Part shown: positions 24,601-37,770 of the stretch, piece after piece | Numbering within the stretch: the stretch's first letter is position 1 | Layout of the letters: every line of letters starts with the position of its first letter | Origin: Gymnogyps californianus | Taxonomy: Eukaryota; Chordata; Aves; Accipitriformes; Cathartidae | Assembly: GCF_018139145.2 (NCBI RefSeq) | Contig: NC_059473.1 | Span: 3,729,503 to 3,793,502, forward strand | Length of the DNA stretch: 64,000 nucleotides | Direction: 5' to 3' | Made by a program: the position numbers and the translations under genes | Notes under the pieces: model-generated | Told to the model about the DNA's origin: nothing | The model's input: only the letters and a program-made list of their open reading frames with translations | Databases searched by the model: none

Positions 24601-26371
24601 CCACTCTCTCTAGACTTCCCAACGCATTGTCTCTCAGTTTTGAATGTCACGGATTATTCCGATCATATAAAAGACTGACTTGCCATGCTGTTGCCATTTG
24701 AGCGGGCTTTCCTGGCGTGGTACGACTGGCACTGCCGAGTGCAGAGGGACGCTGAGCAGAGCCTTCCCTGCCACCTGCCCAGTTCCTCAACAGACAGTTA
24801 GCAATTCCTGCCTGGCAATAGCGTGTCTGCTTCACAGAAGTAGTGCTAGGTGGAGCATTAATTAGCTATTTTGGAAAACAGCCAAAGTGCTTTAAAGGCC
24901 TTTGTTGTAAGGTGGAGTTTTTTTCTGCTAGAAGAGAATAATGTAATCATTTCACTATTAATTTTTAATTGTATGTTGCTATGCATTATTACCAACCTAT
25001 ACTGATTATCCTAAGAGAAATGGTGATACTGTGCAAGCGGTATTGTTAGGAAGACTGTTGGGCTGCACTGTAAAAGAAGTGACAGAAAAAAGCTGTTCTT
25101 TAAAGTTGTTGCAGTCATCTGCTGCTGTCTATTCCTACCAGGTATCACATTAAATACTTATAAAATGTATGAGCTTAAGAAGGTTCATGGAGAAGTGCCG
25201 CAGTTTTCCCTGTTGTCAGGTGTTTTTCTTTGCTTGTTTTTGTGGGGTTTTGTTTCTTTTTTTTTTTTAATGCCCACCCTTTGTAATGAAAAGTTACTTC
25301 CAAGAAATCTTTTGCAAGCAAACGAAACTCACTGACACGGATGAAATCAGCAGCAACGCACTCGCTGCTGGGGAGAACACAAATGCTCCCCTGCAGGTTT
25401 GGGGGTTGAGGTTCAAAAGGGTCGGGGTGCCACGATACAGCATCAGCACAAGTTTAAATCTCTGCATGACGATCAGGTTCACTACTCAAGTGCATCATTT
25501 GTGCAAAGCGCAGCTTGTCTTTTTTTTAGCAATCTCTTTGTTTCCCGTTCATCTACCTGCCGTTCATAGCTGAGGCAACCTTTGTGCTGTGAGATTAAAA
25601 CTTACCGTGCGCCCCGTTTCAGAGAGCATCCTGATTTGAAAATACTAGTGCACCCTCCCCCCAAAAAATGTTTAGGTGAATTATTATACTTCGACAACTG
25701 ACCCAGCAGAGTTGGACCAGTATCCACAGTCCATTGCTAAGGAAACAGCATGCATGCACCAGACTACGAAATACATGTATGTGAATTCTTCTCACAAGGA
25801 AATCATTATCAAAAGATGCTAAGATTCAGACCACTGATACAGTTAGCTTACTGGTAGAGAAATGATTGCATCACACACTTGTGTCCGCTCAAAAATTCTT
25901 CATTTCATCTAAGAGAAAGCTAGCCATTAGGGGACAGGAAATCTTTAATCTACTTTTCTCCATTTCTTCAAATATCTGGTTCTTATCAACTTGCATTGAA
26001 CATGAGTAACACAAAAACTTAATGACGTATCCTCCACTTCATAAAATAAATGGAAACAAAACACAGACAGTTTTCTAGTGTGAGACGGATTAATCACAAC
26101 AAAATATTACATGACAGCAAGTCCGCAAAGCAGTTCTAAAAAGGCAGCATGGCTGTAAATTCAGGAAGAAGAAATCAATTAGACAAAAAAAAGTATGGAG
26201 AAAAGTCTACCATTTAGTAACAGGGAACTCATGAGCAAATTTCTGAGCTGCACTTTGCCACTGACTTAAGTGGCAGGAGGAGGGGTGAGAAGGGGCCTTC
26301 GTCTGTTCACCCCAATATTTGAATATTGTCCATTGCAAAGAAAAATCACGATATTTTTTCTCCTGAATCCC
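18629..26371. other. Intergenic or intronic DNA, few recognisable features
   Basis: AT-rich with the T22 tract at 19275-19296 and a self-complementary attaatattaattaatat stretch near 24115-24133. GC-richer, CpG-containing pieces occur near 22600-22740 and 23280-23460. No frame shows a known domain. Confidence 0.5.
19275..19296 (+). repeat. Poly(T) tract, 22 bases
   Basis: Uninterrupted T22 between accc and ggaagc. Confidence 0.93.
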
Positions 26372-26608
26372 TTATATATATTATATATATAAAATATATA
26401 TAATTATATATTTCGATATAATTATATAATACTATTTGTATTATATGATAATATTATAGCACCACCCTATAATAAATAATTTATACAGCTATTTATTATA
26501 TAAATTTTATCAATTGTGTATTACATAAATTATATATAAAATAAACATGTATAAATATATAAAAGGTAGAGTACATAATTATATAATACTATTTATTAAA
26601 AATAATTA
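26372..26608. repeat. AT-rich palindromic island
   Basis: Almost pure A/T with many TATA-type alternations (tatatatattatatatataa) and only a short gcaccaccc interruption near 26459. The 20-mer ataattatataatactattt occurs at 26418-26437 and exactly again at 26575-26594. Such tracts are prone to cruciform formation and instability. No coding potential. Confidence 0.88.
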
Positions 26609-27029
26609 TCTTTTTGCACAGGTACTCAAGACTGCCATAATTTTTCAGACAGCTGAGAAATTCTGGTGGAAAATTGAAAAGTTTGCACCCAATTCTCATG
26701 GCTTTCAGCTGAATTAGTTTCAAAATAAATAGATGCTTTTCATAAAAAAGAATTAGACACAATTAATTTTCAGTTTTAAAAAAAAAAAATCCAGAAAATT
26801 TCTACCTGATCACTTCCAAACTGCAATTTTAGTCCTGGCATAAACCCATGATCACCAGTGAAAAATGTGCCTTTGTCTTCTACATATCCAGTGCTGCAGT
26901 ATCTCCAGGACTGGTTCAGGAAAGCACTGAAACATTCACATTAAGTCCAGTAAGCACTTTTCCAAACAGTGATTCTTTCCTGAACTGAGGCCAGCATAGG
27001 TCAAGTAAAGGGAAAAACAAAAATGCAGA

Positions 27030-27105
27030 CAATGAAGCAACTTGCCCGTAATTCCCCAGCAAATTAGAGATTTAACCTCTTGTACAGTAGCCAGTCCTAT
27101 TTCTC
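27030..27105 (-). mobile_element. MIR-like SINE fragment (antisense)
   Basis: The stretch aatgaagcaacttgcccgta, then attccccagcaaattagaga, then tttaacctct parallels the antisense MIR core (gttaagtgacttgcccaaggtcacacagctagtaag... then a gattcgaacc-like end). The match is degraded and short. Confidence 0.45.
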
Positions 27106-27658
27106 AGTTAACTGTTCGTAGTCTTGTGCTTTTTTAGTTCAGGGAAAGAGAAAGACACCCTCTCACTACCCTCTTTGAGGGCTTTCCAGACCAAGAAGCA
27201 ACAGTAGTTTGCATAATGAAAAGTCACTTTGCTGCTTTGGTGAAAACATGAATGCGGTGTCTGACCAAGATAAAGAAAGATGGCAGTGGATTAACTCAAA
27301 CACAGCCTGTGTGCCCCAGCAGCTATTACATACTGCTCAGCTGCATTTTTCCTAACTAGACCCTCTGTAGCCTTTATTGCTCTATGAATTACAGTCAAAT
27401 GCCAACTAGTAATCTAACACGAATTGCAACTTTTCCTGAGCAAATACACTCTGATGGGCATGACAGTGAAAATCTGAGCTCTTAGCCACAGCACTTATGC
27501 CTTGCTTTCATCAAAGCAAACGGTCCTATTCTTTTTTAATACCACCACCTAATTGAGCCTGCCAAGTTTCACTGAGCCAATGTAGGTTCAGCAAATGCCA
27601 GCCTGTCTATACCTGCCACTGACATCAATATATTTATCTGTAAGGCCTGCATCAGGGG

Positions 27659-27678
27659 AAAAAAAAAAAAAAAAAAAA
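27659..27678 (+). repeat. Poly(A) tract, 20 bases
   Basis: A20 between catcagggg and caaattgat. No element recognised beside it. Confidence 0.93.
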
Positions 27679-28199
27679 CAAATTGATGGGGACTGGCCCC
27701 TTTTTTCAAACCGGGCACATGAAGATGCAGGGATTCTTTGCAGAAAGACTTAGCGGTCACTGCTGTGGCCATGCACCGTCTTCCTCGCTTGCACCTCTTC
27801 TACCGCGCAGGGTGCAACTGCAGTGAGGCAGGATTGCGCTCCCTGATGTTAGAAAGTGCGTGGAAGGTGCCAAAATGAACCATATTTTTGTCAGTTCCTT
27901 CTTTATGGGCAAGAAGTTCTTTCTGAGCATATTTAACAATATCTGATGAGGCAAATCTACCTCTCCTCATGTTGCGAGCACAGATACAGGACAGTCTTTC
28001 TCCTTTGCTAGGGAGACTGTATTTATCATTCCAGGAATTAGTTTAATCAAAGAAAAAAAATAGATGGAGAAGAGGAAGAGCACAAATCAGCATCAGAAAT
28101 CAGCCCTAATAATGGTCCATCTATTTGTGCATCCTGGCAAGAAGTCCTGTCACCTGCTGCAGAGGTCCTGAAGTCCTATTGAAATACAGATTGAAGAAA

Positions 28200-28400
28200 C
28201 CTAATTTTTCTCACACTAATTGCAGTAATGCTAATGCATTATTGGAACAGGGCCAGGATAAGTGGAATGCAGTCTGACAGCAGATAAATATAAATTATAT
28301 ATAAGAAAAACACTCTGCACCTTTAACTCCTAATTCATTACAAGTCAGCCATCAATCTTTAATTTCTACGCATGTCACCCGCATGGTCAATAAGCCGTGC
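28200..28400. promoter_or_regulatory. Possible conserved non-coding element
   Basis: A repeat-free block with aattgcagtaatgctaatgc, gcattattgg and cctaattcattacaagtcag, rich in TAAT and ATTA cores. Inferred only. Confidence 0.22.
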
Positions 28401-29035
28401 TGTATCCTATCGGAGAAGTGATTTCCAGGGCACCAAGACACCAGCAGGGCTTTGGCTAGCGGGCCCCGAAACAGTCCCTTCCTCTTGCCAGGGCACTATG
28501 TACATATTTTCTTTCTGAAGCTGTTGGAAACAGCAGGTGCTCAGCACTTCTGAAAATCCGACCACAGGGCACCCATGATACACTGGTGTTTTGTGTGATT
28601 ACTTCTTCATACTATCCCTATATTTTTTAGTGTGCATCACAGAGAAAATTTAATTCAGTCAGAGGGTGGGGGCGAGGGAAGGTGTTCACAACACTAATAA
28701 CATGTGTAAGTAGCCCAAGTTTCATTTTCACAACGCTGCATATATCGGGTCCTCTCAATAGATTCGGAGTCTACTAGTGGCTACATGCCCATGCTTTACC
28801 TATGAGCAATAGTAAAAAGTAATAATACTAACATGTCCCAGGTTTCGTTGGCCGGGAAGTCTGAAAAGGCTTGTTGGTCTTGTTTTATACAGTTCTTATT
28901 AATAAAAAATCCCTCTTATGCACATTAAGAACCCCCCCCCAACATAGCACTTCCTGCTTAGGCACACAGCAATCTTTTCCTTTCCGTTACAGTATATTAT
29001 TAATTTGGATTATCCTGTTGCTTCACAGCTTTGGG

Positions 29036-29061
29036 AAAAAAAAAAAAAAAAAAAAAAAAAA
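29036..29061 (+). repeat. Poly(A) tract, 26 bases
   Basis: A26 after agctttggg, the longest homopolymer seen in the window. No upstream retroposon body recognised. Confidence 0.93.
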
Positions 29062-31245
29062 GAAAAAGCTATTGAATTTGCAGTCACCTTTGATAGGGAG
29101 GTTCTGTTCCTCTGCTTATTTGAGATATTTCTTTCCATCTATTGCACCATCATGTTTCAGTTCCTGAGAGCTATAGATATTTATTCAGTGCCCTTCTATC
29201 TTGGCCATCGTAAATAGCTCTCTGATAACAAATCGCGCTCTCTGAACATCATTTGCTACCAGAAAGGCTCTTCAAGAAGCACATGCACTGTGATATAGGA
29301 TATCCCCTGTTTTGTTATGAATGCAATAAAGAGTTTTACAAAATCGGCTTCCTTCCATTTAGAGGATAAGTATATATATCATTTTAGTAGTTTTACCACT
29401 TCTTATTGCCTGCCTGTTTATGCTTCATACTTAGAGAGTCACTGCTCTCTTGCTCTTCAAATGAATACTACTACTTAAATATAGAGAACGATACGTGCTT
29501 GTTGAAGGATTCAAGGATTTCAGCTGTCAATAGAGGCTTAATTATCTGCTGGTAGATGCTCAGATACTATAACGATGGCTGTTGTATAAAGCCAGCATAG
29601 AAGAGACCACTCACAGCTCATCATACGCTCTGATCCAACAATTCAGAAAAAAAATAGATATGTAATGCATAACATTAACTTGCATCTTACTTCCCTATGT
29701 CATAACCCATCATGTAACATTATGTTATTTCATGTCATGTCATGCATAACATGATGCAATGCAATGTCACACTTCAGAAAATATTACTAAGCGAGAACTG
29801 ATTCTTCTTACCAGTTCGGAATGAGTCTTTGATCCAAACATATTGTGGCTTTGGCTGATGGGAAGGGGATCAAACTGAGAGCTACATCGGGCAAATGCTT
29901 TTCTTTTCTGGCTTGGCCAGCAGATGTCCGTTTGTCAGTTTTAGGTTCAATTGGAATTTCTTTGTCACGAGCGCTTTCTCTTGTAAAAGAAATAGCAATT
30001 TTATGGCAAGCCAAATACTGAAAAAAAAAGCCCTTAGAAATACATAATAAATGTATATTAGCGAGACAGAAAATTGGAAAATGGCCACCTGCCAGCAGCC
30101 ACATAAATTTTGGAGGCAATGCATTTTTCTGCCATTATGCGTTATCACAGGAATTGCAAATATTTATTAAAAGTATTAAAATGGTGAGAATGTTAAATGT
30201 TTCCTTCAGTAGTGGAAATTCACATTGCCACATAGAAGATAGGATATTCTGATACAATGTTTATTAAAATGACTTCATTTTATTAGGCTGTCATACCCAA
30301 TAAATGTGCAGGTACAGTTAACAAAAGATCTATTGTGGATACGGGAGATTTGTGAGCAACACTTCAAAAAAATAATCTCTTCTGAACTCTATTCATATAA
30401 AAAGCACACTACAAACTTTCATTTACTTCCTTAGAACCAATTATTTTCTGAGCTTATTTTCTTTTTCTGCCATCCCGCTATATTTTGTTAGTCAATTTGT
30501 TTGCTTACGTTTTAATGCTTAATGGGATTAAATGCAGTTTATCTTTAATTTATATACTAGTAAACTGAGTGTATACTGTACGTGTAGCAGGCAACAAAAT
30601 ATTACAATTATTTTTGGGTTCATTTACAGGTCTAAATATGAATGGCTATAATATATTGGGACCCTAGCATCTCTTCATCCATGAATAAAACATTATTAAA
30701 AGATTGGTGGGAGCTCCATAATATTGATTGAGAAGAAAATCCCATTCCAGTTTTGCCCACATTTTCTGCTAGGATTAATCACAGTGATTTTTTTCATAAG
30801 GTCCTTGTTACAGTAAGATACAGACACAGTGAACGGGACCACTGAGGTCCCGTAGCCTCACAGGGCAACTTTTCTGGTTGGCTTCGCTGGGCGTAGAGCC
30901 CCTTCCAGGAGGGTCTGAGCACTGATGGGGAGAGTCCTTTGGGGAGACACCAGCCCCTACGCGAACGGGTGACTTGAGCACGTGAAGGGTTTAGGTCTGT
31001 GAAAAGCAGCTGAATAATCACCTCTCAGGACAGACTTAGAAAACAGCTGGATTAGAAGGGGATATCTTGAGATAAACAAGATGATCTTCTTAGACGGTTG
31101 CAAGATTTGTGATGAGATTGTTGTTATTGGATGGGAAACAACACTACTTCTGTGCTCAGCGGTTTCCTGAATCAGCAATGAAAGGAAGGAGGATAGCCAT
31201 TGCCTTCACAACTGAAAGTGTCATCTAAGTAGCCTTTAAAGGTCA

Positions 31246-31265
31246 TTTTTTTTTTTTTTTTTTTT
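31246..31265 (+). repeat. Poly(T) tract, 20 bases
   Basis: T20 after aaaggtca. Confidence 0.93.
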
Positions 31266-33994
31266 AAGAAATGAGCAGAGAAATAAGAAACCAGTACTGG
31301 TTTTTTTCTTACACGAGGGTTCCTCAATTCCTTATAGTCCATTAAGTAAGAAGTGCGATTGGAGTATATGTTGTAGACAGAGGGTGAATAGATCAAAGTT
31401 ACAAGACCCCAGATTTATGGAGAGCCTTATGCAAGGAAAAGCCTGACTCTGGAAGATAAAATTTCAGAAATAAAGTTTTTTTCTCTCTGCTCTTGTATGG
31501 TGCAGTTTTATTCCTTTCTGACAAACACAGAGCGAGGCGGGGGGAGTAACTTTCAGGAAAAAGAATGCTTTGTCTTGATCCAGACACTTTATATGAATTT
31601 GTGAAATATCAAAAGTGGTGCAGGGGCTCTAACACAAAACGTGTATGTTGGAGAGAGACCTTGGCCACCTCACAGGCAGAGGCAAAACCTCTGTTGACTT
31701 TGGTGGGGGCAGGTGTAACACCCTCTCACTGCTGCAGCTGCTCGACCAGAAGTCAGAAATCAGAGCTGAGATTTGCTCTGCCCAAAGCACTCGTGTAATT
31801 CAGTCAGTGTAAAAAGTGTAGTCAGCATTTCAAGCAATGCAAAACCATTTGCTTGGCCAACCTTATTTAATATGAAGCATGTTTTATCTTGATTTAGGTT
31901 GTTGTTGTTCTTTAATTAAAGAAATTATGGGAGGTCATTCTCATTAGTTTAGAAGAGTCCTCACAGAAGGGGTTTGCACTGATTTAACCTCAGGGTAAGC
32001 TGGCACAACTTTTGCATGTAAATAGGATTTAACACTGGACACTTTGTGAATAATCCAGCTCTTCACTTGTGACATTCAAGGAATATTTGGAATACTGACT
32101 GGAATAAAAAGATAATGTTGATAAGCTGGGGTCTTACCGTGAAATTAATCAAATGATCTGCGGTGGCAGCCCGGAGCCACTGCACCAGCAGGGAAGGGAC
32201 ACCACAGGGCTTTCTGCTAAGGGCAGTCCAGGCAATACTCCCCATCCCTGCATGATGACATGAAGAGATATTGTACTCAAATCCCGTTGCTCACGTCTGG
32301 CCAGATGGAGGGCTAGCTAAGGGGCGCAGAAATTGGGCAGCAAGAGTGGAAAGCAAGGTGTTTCCCCACTACCCAAGGAAGTCATGCCTTGGGGCTGGAG
32401 CGTGGCACAGGTGCGTGGCGGTAGAGGCGCCACCACTGCCACGGAAAAGATTTGCCGTGAAAAGAAAAAAGAAAAAGAAAAAAAAAAGCAGCGGCATGAG
32501 AAGTGCCAACTCTGAATGACGCTGTCTTTAATTGGTACCACCAAGGGCTTTGTGCGGTCAGCACGCTTTTTGTGTTTATAATAGAATCCCCAAATTCGAC
32601 TGATCTGAAGGGCATCTGACTGTTTTACATTAATCACAAGCTATACAGCAGAGGCTGAGAGCAAGTGGGCAGATACCCTGGTGTAGTAGCACTAAGGAGC
32701 TCTCATTATAATCATCCTGCCAAATCAAAAGAAAAACCCTAAGGCTCCTAATAAAGGAGACCACTGGACTAAACAAATTGAACAAGTAGCTAGACATGCA
32801 TGAGCTTAAAACTACTGGTGTCAATCAGATTTTTTCTGAGCCACTTATTCTGCTTGGTACTCCAAAGCAAACGCAGACAAAACGCAGGCACAGGCTCCAT
32901 GTACAAGCACCTACCCTAGCAAGGTGCATGCTGACATACGGATGCTAGCACGTACACCTAGTGCTGGGGAAACAGGTAGAGATGCAGTTTATGAAGGCAC
33001 CTTCAAGAAGTCATTATTATACCGCTATCAAAACTGATATAGCAGTAAGTGAAATAGGCGGTGTGTATGGGGATGTCAGCATGCGCAAGCAGGAGGCTAT
33101 CTGAGCAGGCTTTTCGATCTGGGTAGGGTCGGCTGCCTACTTCCCTCGGTTCCAGTTCGGAACATATAGAAGAAAGACTTTGGACTTCATAAAGTTGAGT
33201 GTCTCTAGGTCAGGAAGAAGGTGCAGTACCCTGAAAGCCCTGTGTACTTCTCACCTTCCTGCACCTGCTGATGGAAGTTATTATATAAGTTATATTCCCT
33301 ACTGGAAGGAAAAAAATTTAGTAAAAAGGTGGGTCCTCACTCTCTGAAAAAATGCAGTTGGCACTAATGAAAGATCTCCAGAAATGGGAGGGAAAGAAAA
33401 TTTTAAATTTAGAAGCAATATATTACATGTTGGCATTTGTAAGACAAATGATAGCTAGATTCCATTAGCTATCACCCCTTCTCAAAAGCCATCAAGCGAA
33501 ACAGCAAGATTTTGAGGTACTCCCTCAAAACTCAAAAAGAATCTGTGCACAAGAGTAAGTACCCGGGGAAGAAAAAGAAACAAAAATTGTTAGGGTCAGT
33601 ATTTAGAGCTGGAATCAGGGGAGATGGAAAAAAGGAAAGTTTCAGTAGGGAACAGATGGACAAGGGACGATGCACCTGAGGAATTAGGTGAAGGCATCAA
33701 AGGAGTGGTTTTATGGAAAGAAAATTCACTTTGAGCCATTACTGCATTTATCATTATGGGAACTGATGGCTAAAACACTGTCAGCTTTTTAAGTATTTGG
33801 AAATTTTACGTACTGGCGTCATCACCATTGTCACGCTGCTAATTGTTGTGAGGGTGCTTGTTGCTGTCCCCCTGTCACCATCTGAGTGGCTGCACCTCTG
33901 TATGGTCACAGCAATGGCCATGGAGGAGGCAGAACTGGGTCTCCCCTTACCGGCGTCCTGGTGCCTTTCGAAACTGGAAGGTAATGTTTTGACA

Positions 33995-34016
33995 CATTAT
34001 TATTATTATTATTATT
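33995..34016 (+). repeat. ATT microsatellite
   Basis: About seven consecutive ATT units. Confidence 0.9.
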
Positions 34017-35779
34017 TTTAAATGTAATTCTTAGTTTTTTAGTTCATTCCTCTTTTTCCTTCTTTTTTCCTATTGCTTCTTTCTATTTTTTTTTTACTCC
34101 ACACTGTAATAAATCAACATATAAATGTACTGGATTATTTCCACCTGGAATGTTGGAAGACAAATAGTACAAAAGATCAGTTTGGTCATTTACCATATTG
34201 GTTTAGCATGGTAATACTGTTGGGTTTTTTTCATTTCTCATTTCAAAACTGTAAACAAGTGTTGCAAGAACAGATCAAATGCTCCCTACCTAAGACAGTG
34301 CCCTGTGCAATGAAAACATCAAATCTGGTTTTTGAAGACCAAACTGACCCTCCTTTACTTTTTCATAGAAAAAAAACAGAATTTTGAATTAGCCCGAAAT
34401 TTGAAACTACATTTTGCCAATCAGCAAAACCAGATGTACCCTTAGCTACGTTAAATCACAAACACATACACACACAGAGATGAGGAAAATGCACATTAAA
34501 TATGAAAAAGCATTCCTTTCAGGCAGAAGATAAACAGCCCTACTACAAATTAGCTCTCGGCCCCGTCAGGTGTGAATCTCTCTTGTCAATACGTACCAAA
34601 TTCCCTGAGATAGAACCACATGGTCATGAATTTTATTTCTCTCCTGCTTAATTCCTAGTACCACTCTCCCTTGTGGATTTACTCAGGGATGATTTACAGT
34701 GGGAAAGGTGACATTAAACACGTCATTGAGCATGCAAAGATGCTGCACTCAAAGCAGCATATGCTTGACTTTGTTAAAAGATGAATGCTGTCAACTCCAC
34801 AGTGCCCACCAAGATCTGGCCTCCTTTTTCTTCCCAACAAACTTTGAGGAAGATGCAGACATGAGTCTTGACACTGAGAGAAATAAAAGTTAATGTATTC
34901 ATGACATGGTTTCACTTGCAGCCTGATTTAGCAATGTCTTGTCTAGTTTGGATCTGCTGTTGCTTTTCCTAATTTACTCATTGCGCAAAGAAAATAAATA
35001 AATAAGTGCACTATAGTCTTATTTATCCTTCTTTGGACATTTTTTTACCAGGCAGATGGTCAATTAAGAGCACTAAACAATGACACTGTTTTCTCTGTAA
35101 ACATTTTTTTCTAATAGCCTAACAAATGAGAATCTGTGCTGCCATACTGCTGAATACCATCTTGACTTTCTAATTACAAAGAACTGTGTCTTGATAGTAA
35201 CAATTACAGCTGTAACAATGATGCTGGTACTTGAACAATATAGTTGGAGGCAAAGTGCTTATCAGAATATTCACAAATAAAGGCTTACATTTATGCCAGA
35301 GCTGGAGATGGGAGGTTAAACAGTTGGGGGTGGGGAGGTGTAGAAGAAAGGTTGAAAACATTGGTTTAGTAGCTACAGATGTGAATTTGAATCCAATTAC
35401 ATGAAAGGCGGGGGGGGAAGCATGAAAAGATGCTGTTTCCTTCTGTTTGGCTAATCAATAGGTTAAAGGGTTACTAAAATTAACATGTTAATAACATTCA
35501 TTTTGCTATTTATGTACCGGTCATAGTATTTTCAGAGAATTATGTCTTGTGAGTAATACACATACTGTTATGCCTGCTTTTTCCCTTTTTTGTCTGAAAT
35601 GGTGAAATGGTCAGTATTTTTTTTCCCCAGTGTGATGGAAATTGGCTTCTTGAGTCTCTAATTTACCCTACCTTTCTTATTTAACTTCTTAAATCTGACC
35701 TTTCCAAGGTTTGGGTGGATTTTCCCTTCTTTTTTTAAATGAAAAGTTCCCTCTACCCCAAAGAAAAGGGGTAACACAG

Positions 35780-36076
35780 TCCCTGAGCTCACCGCTCATC
35801 CCTACCACTGCTGTCCCAGGGGAGCATGTTGGCAAACTGCTGTACAGTGGGTGCCGTGTCGCCATCTCTCTCCCGGAGGGAACGGGATCCTTGGAGGAGG
35901 CTCAGCTCCTTCCTCCTGCCCCCAAATCGATCACCCTTCGTCCCCCTCTGCACCCCCGATGCCACAGGACCCCCACCCCTTGGCACTGCCCTATCCCCGC
36001 AGGCAGGATGGCTTTCGCCTCCTCCGCTCCTTCCCTCGTTCCCGTTCCCACAGCGCTCCACCCGCTCTCTGAGCCG
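35780..36076. other. C-rich GC patch
   Basis: About 300 bases of high GC with strong C bias on the plus strand and a moderate number of CpG (cccgga, atcga, ttcgtc, ccccgc). All three plus frames and one minus frame stay open, which is explained by low A/T rather than by coding. No TATA box or gene start seen. Confidence 0.4.
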
Positions 36077-36079
36077 TAA

Positions 36080-36160
36080 TTTAGCCCACACTTATTAATC
36101 AGTGCACATAATTTGTCTCTAATGCTGTCAATTTAAGATGGCAACCTGACTTTTTTTTGG
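36080..36160. promoter_or_regulatory. Possible conserved non-coding element
   Basis: cttattaatcagtgcacata followed by aatttgtctctaatgctgtc and tttaagatgg is a repeat-free AT-rich block with TAAT cores, directly after a GC-rich patch. Conservation is inferred from texture only. Confidence 0.25.
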
Positions 36161-36819
36161 AGGGGGCAGGGTCAACAATTTAATGAATCTCGTCTGCATT
36201 TTAATTCAGACCTAATAATCTGCCTCTGGCAGTTTTCTTAGACAAGTACAACGTTTTCCAGGATTTTCTTTCATCAAATCCAGCACAATGGGATGTTTAC
36301 CTTCCTGCCTTGGATATGTTCAGCACAGGGTAAGTCACATACAGACCTACCTGAATCAAAATGGGACACGGACTAAATCTACTGATTTAGCCTTTGAAGG
36401 GTTTTCCTGGGGACGTGCACAGCGCAAGGAAAGAGAAACTTGGGGCTGCACAGTCCCTTTTCTGCATAGATTGGTGCACAGTTGTAGGCACAAAACTACA
36501 GACTTCAGTGACTCACTGCCCCTCATGAAATAACCCTTTCTTCACTAATGGTCGCAGCATCCAAGGCACAGCTCCAGAAGAGCTTGCTTTATTTACTCCT
36601 GTGCTTTTCTTTTTGTCCTTTCTATAGTAAAGTCCAGCAGGAGGGAAAAAAGTTACTGGAAGGAAAGAGAGGTGCAGAAAATTCAGTCCTACTGATGAAA
36701 CAGCGTGGATGAGTTTGTCTAATTGCCATGGCAGGAGGCTGGAGCCTGATTGAGCAGCTCACTGGACTTCCCTGGGTCAAAATAAATAAAATTCCCCAAA
36801 CGAGAGCCTCTCGATTACC

Positions 36820-37000
36820 ATGTCAGATGTAAACGGAATAGACTTTGTTATTAGGAGTGATGTGACTTTGCCCGGGCAAGCGCCGCGCTGACAGTAGCTC
36901 CTTTCTGGATTTCAGTCAGCCGCTGTCACTTGCCTTGACAACACGGGAAGTTAATGTATTCACAACGTTACTGCACACGCATCTGCAATTCACAGCATAT
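36820..37000. promoter_or_regulatory. Possible conserved non-coding element with paired TGACAG/CTGTCA sites
   Basis: A moderately GC-rich block containing ctgacagtagctcc and ccgctgtcacttgc, i.e. TGACAG and its reverse complement (MEIS/TGIF-type cores) about 35 bases apart. cgggcaagcgccgcgctgac lies just upstream and aagttaatgtattcacaac downstream. No open frame. Function inferred. Confidence 0.3.
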
Positions 37001-37739
37001 TGTATTGTTTACCCCTGCTCTTTTGTAGTAGTGTGTGTAGTAATTTGCCTTCTAGCAGCAGAAAATTCCTCAACTTAAAATTTTACCCTCATTTTGTTTG
37101 CCCTTAATAGAAAAACAACTCTTCCACAGCCCTGCCACCAACACAGCTACTGCACTCTGCAGCACCACAAATAGAAAAACGTCGTATTTCACATTTCCAT
37201 CACAAGTGTCTTCAATATATTTTTACACATAGCCTTCATCTTTCTCTGCCACATGTTATTTTTTCCCCTTTAACAGCTGCTTAGCATATTTTATGCCTTC
37301 TGGACAGTTTCTAAGCATTGGAAGGGGCATTCCTGCTATGTACCTGAGTACTGACAGTAACAGAAGAGGGATTTTATGTCCTAAATTTTCTTCTAGTGCT
37401 GGTACTCCTGTCTGCCAGCACAACAGGGTGCTTCCAGGGCATCTACTCTTTCACAGACCTATGGCAGCTCCAACCCAGTGGCTCTCTGAGTTTTTGGTGA
37501 GCAGGTGAATTATCTGTCATTTAACCGATTTACCACTCATATTCATTATTGTCCCCTATTGTAAAACTCTGCCAGATTCAGGTGTCTGTCCTTGCCACAT
37601 ACTACAAGGCAGCCCCATCTGCCATATCATTAGTACCACTAAGTGTACACCATTTTCAAACCTAAGCTGCAAGTATCCTGAGGTACTCCAGGTAAAGCAT
37701 ATTGTTTCCTGATAGATAAATATGTTTCTCTAGGAATTT

Positions 37740-37763
<24 letters not shown>
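37740..37763 (+). repeat. Poly(A) tract, 24 bases
   Basis: A24 after ctctaggaattt. Confidence 0.93.

Positions 37764-37770
<7 letters not shown>

Larger units (their letters stand above)
27106..36079. other. Intergenic or intronic DNA with A/T homopolymers
   Basis: Holds the A20, A26 and T20 tracts and the ATT repeat listed separately. A palindrome-like cluster of catgtcatg and acatgatg words lies near 29709-29758. No gene supported. Confidence 0.5.

Noticed and set aside
28871..29217. 98- and 70-codon plus frames
   Set aside because: Both cross the A26 run and encode a lysine tract. Not genes.
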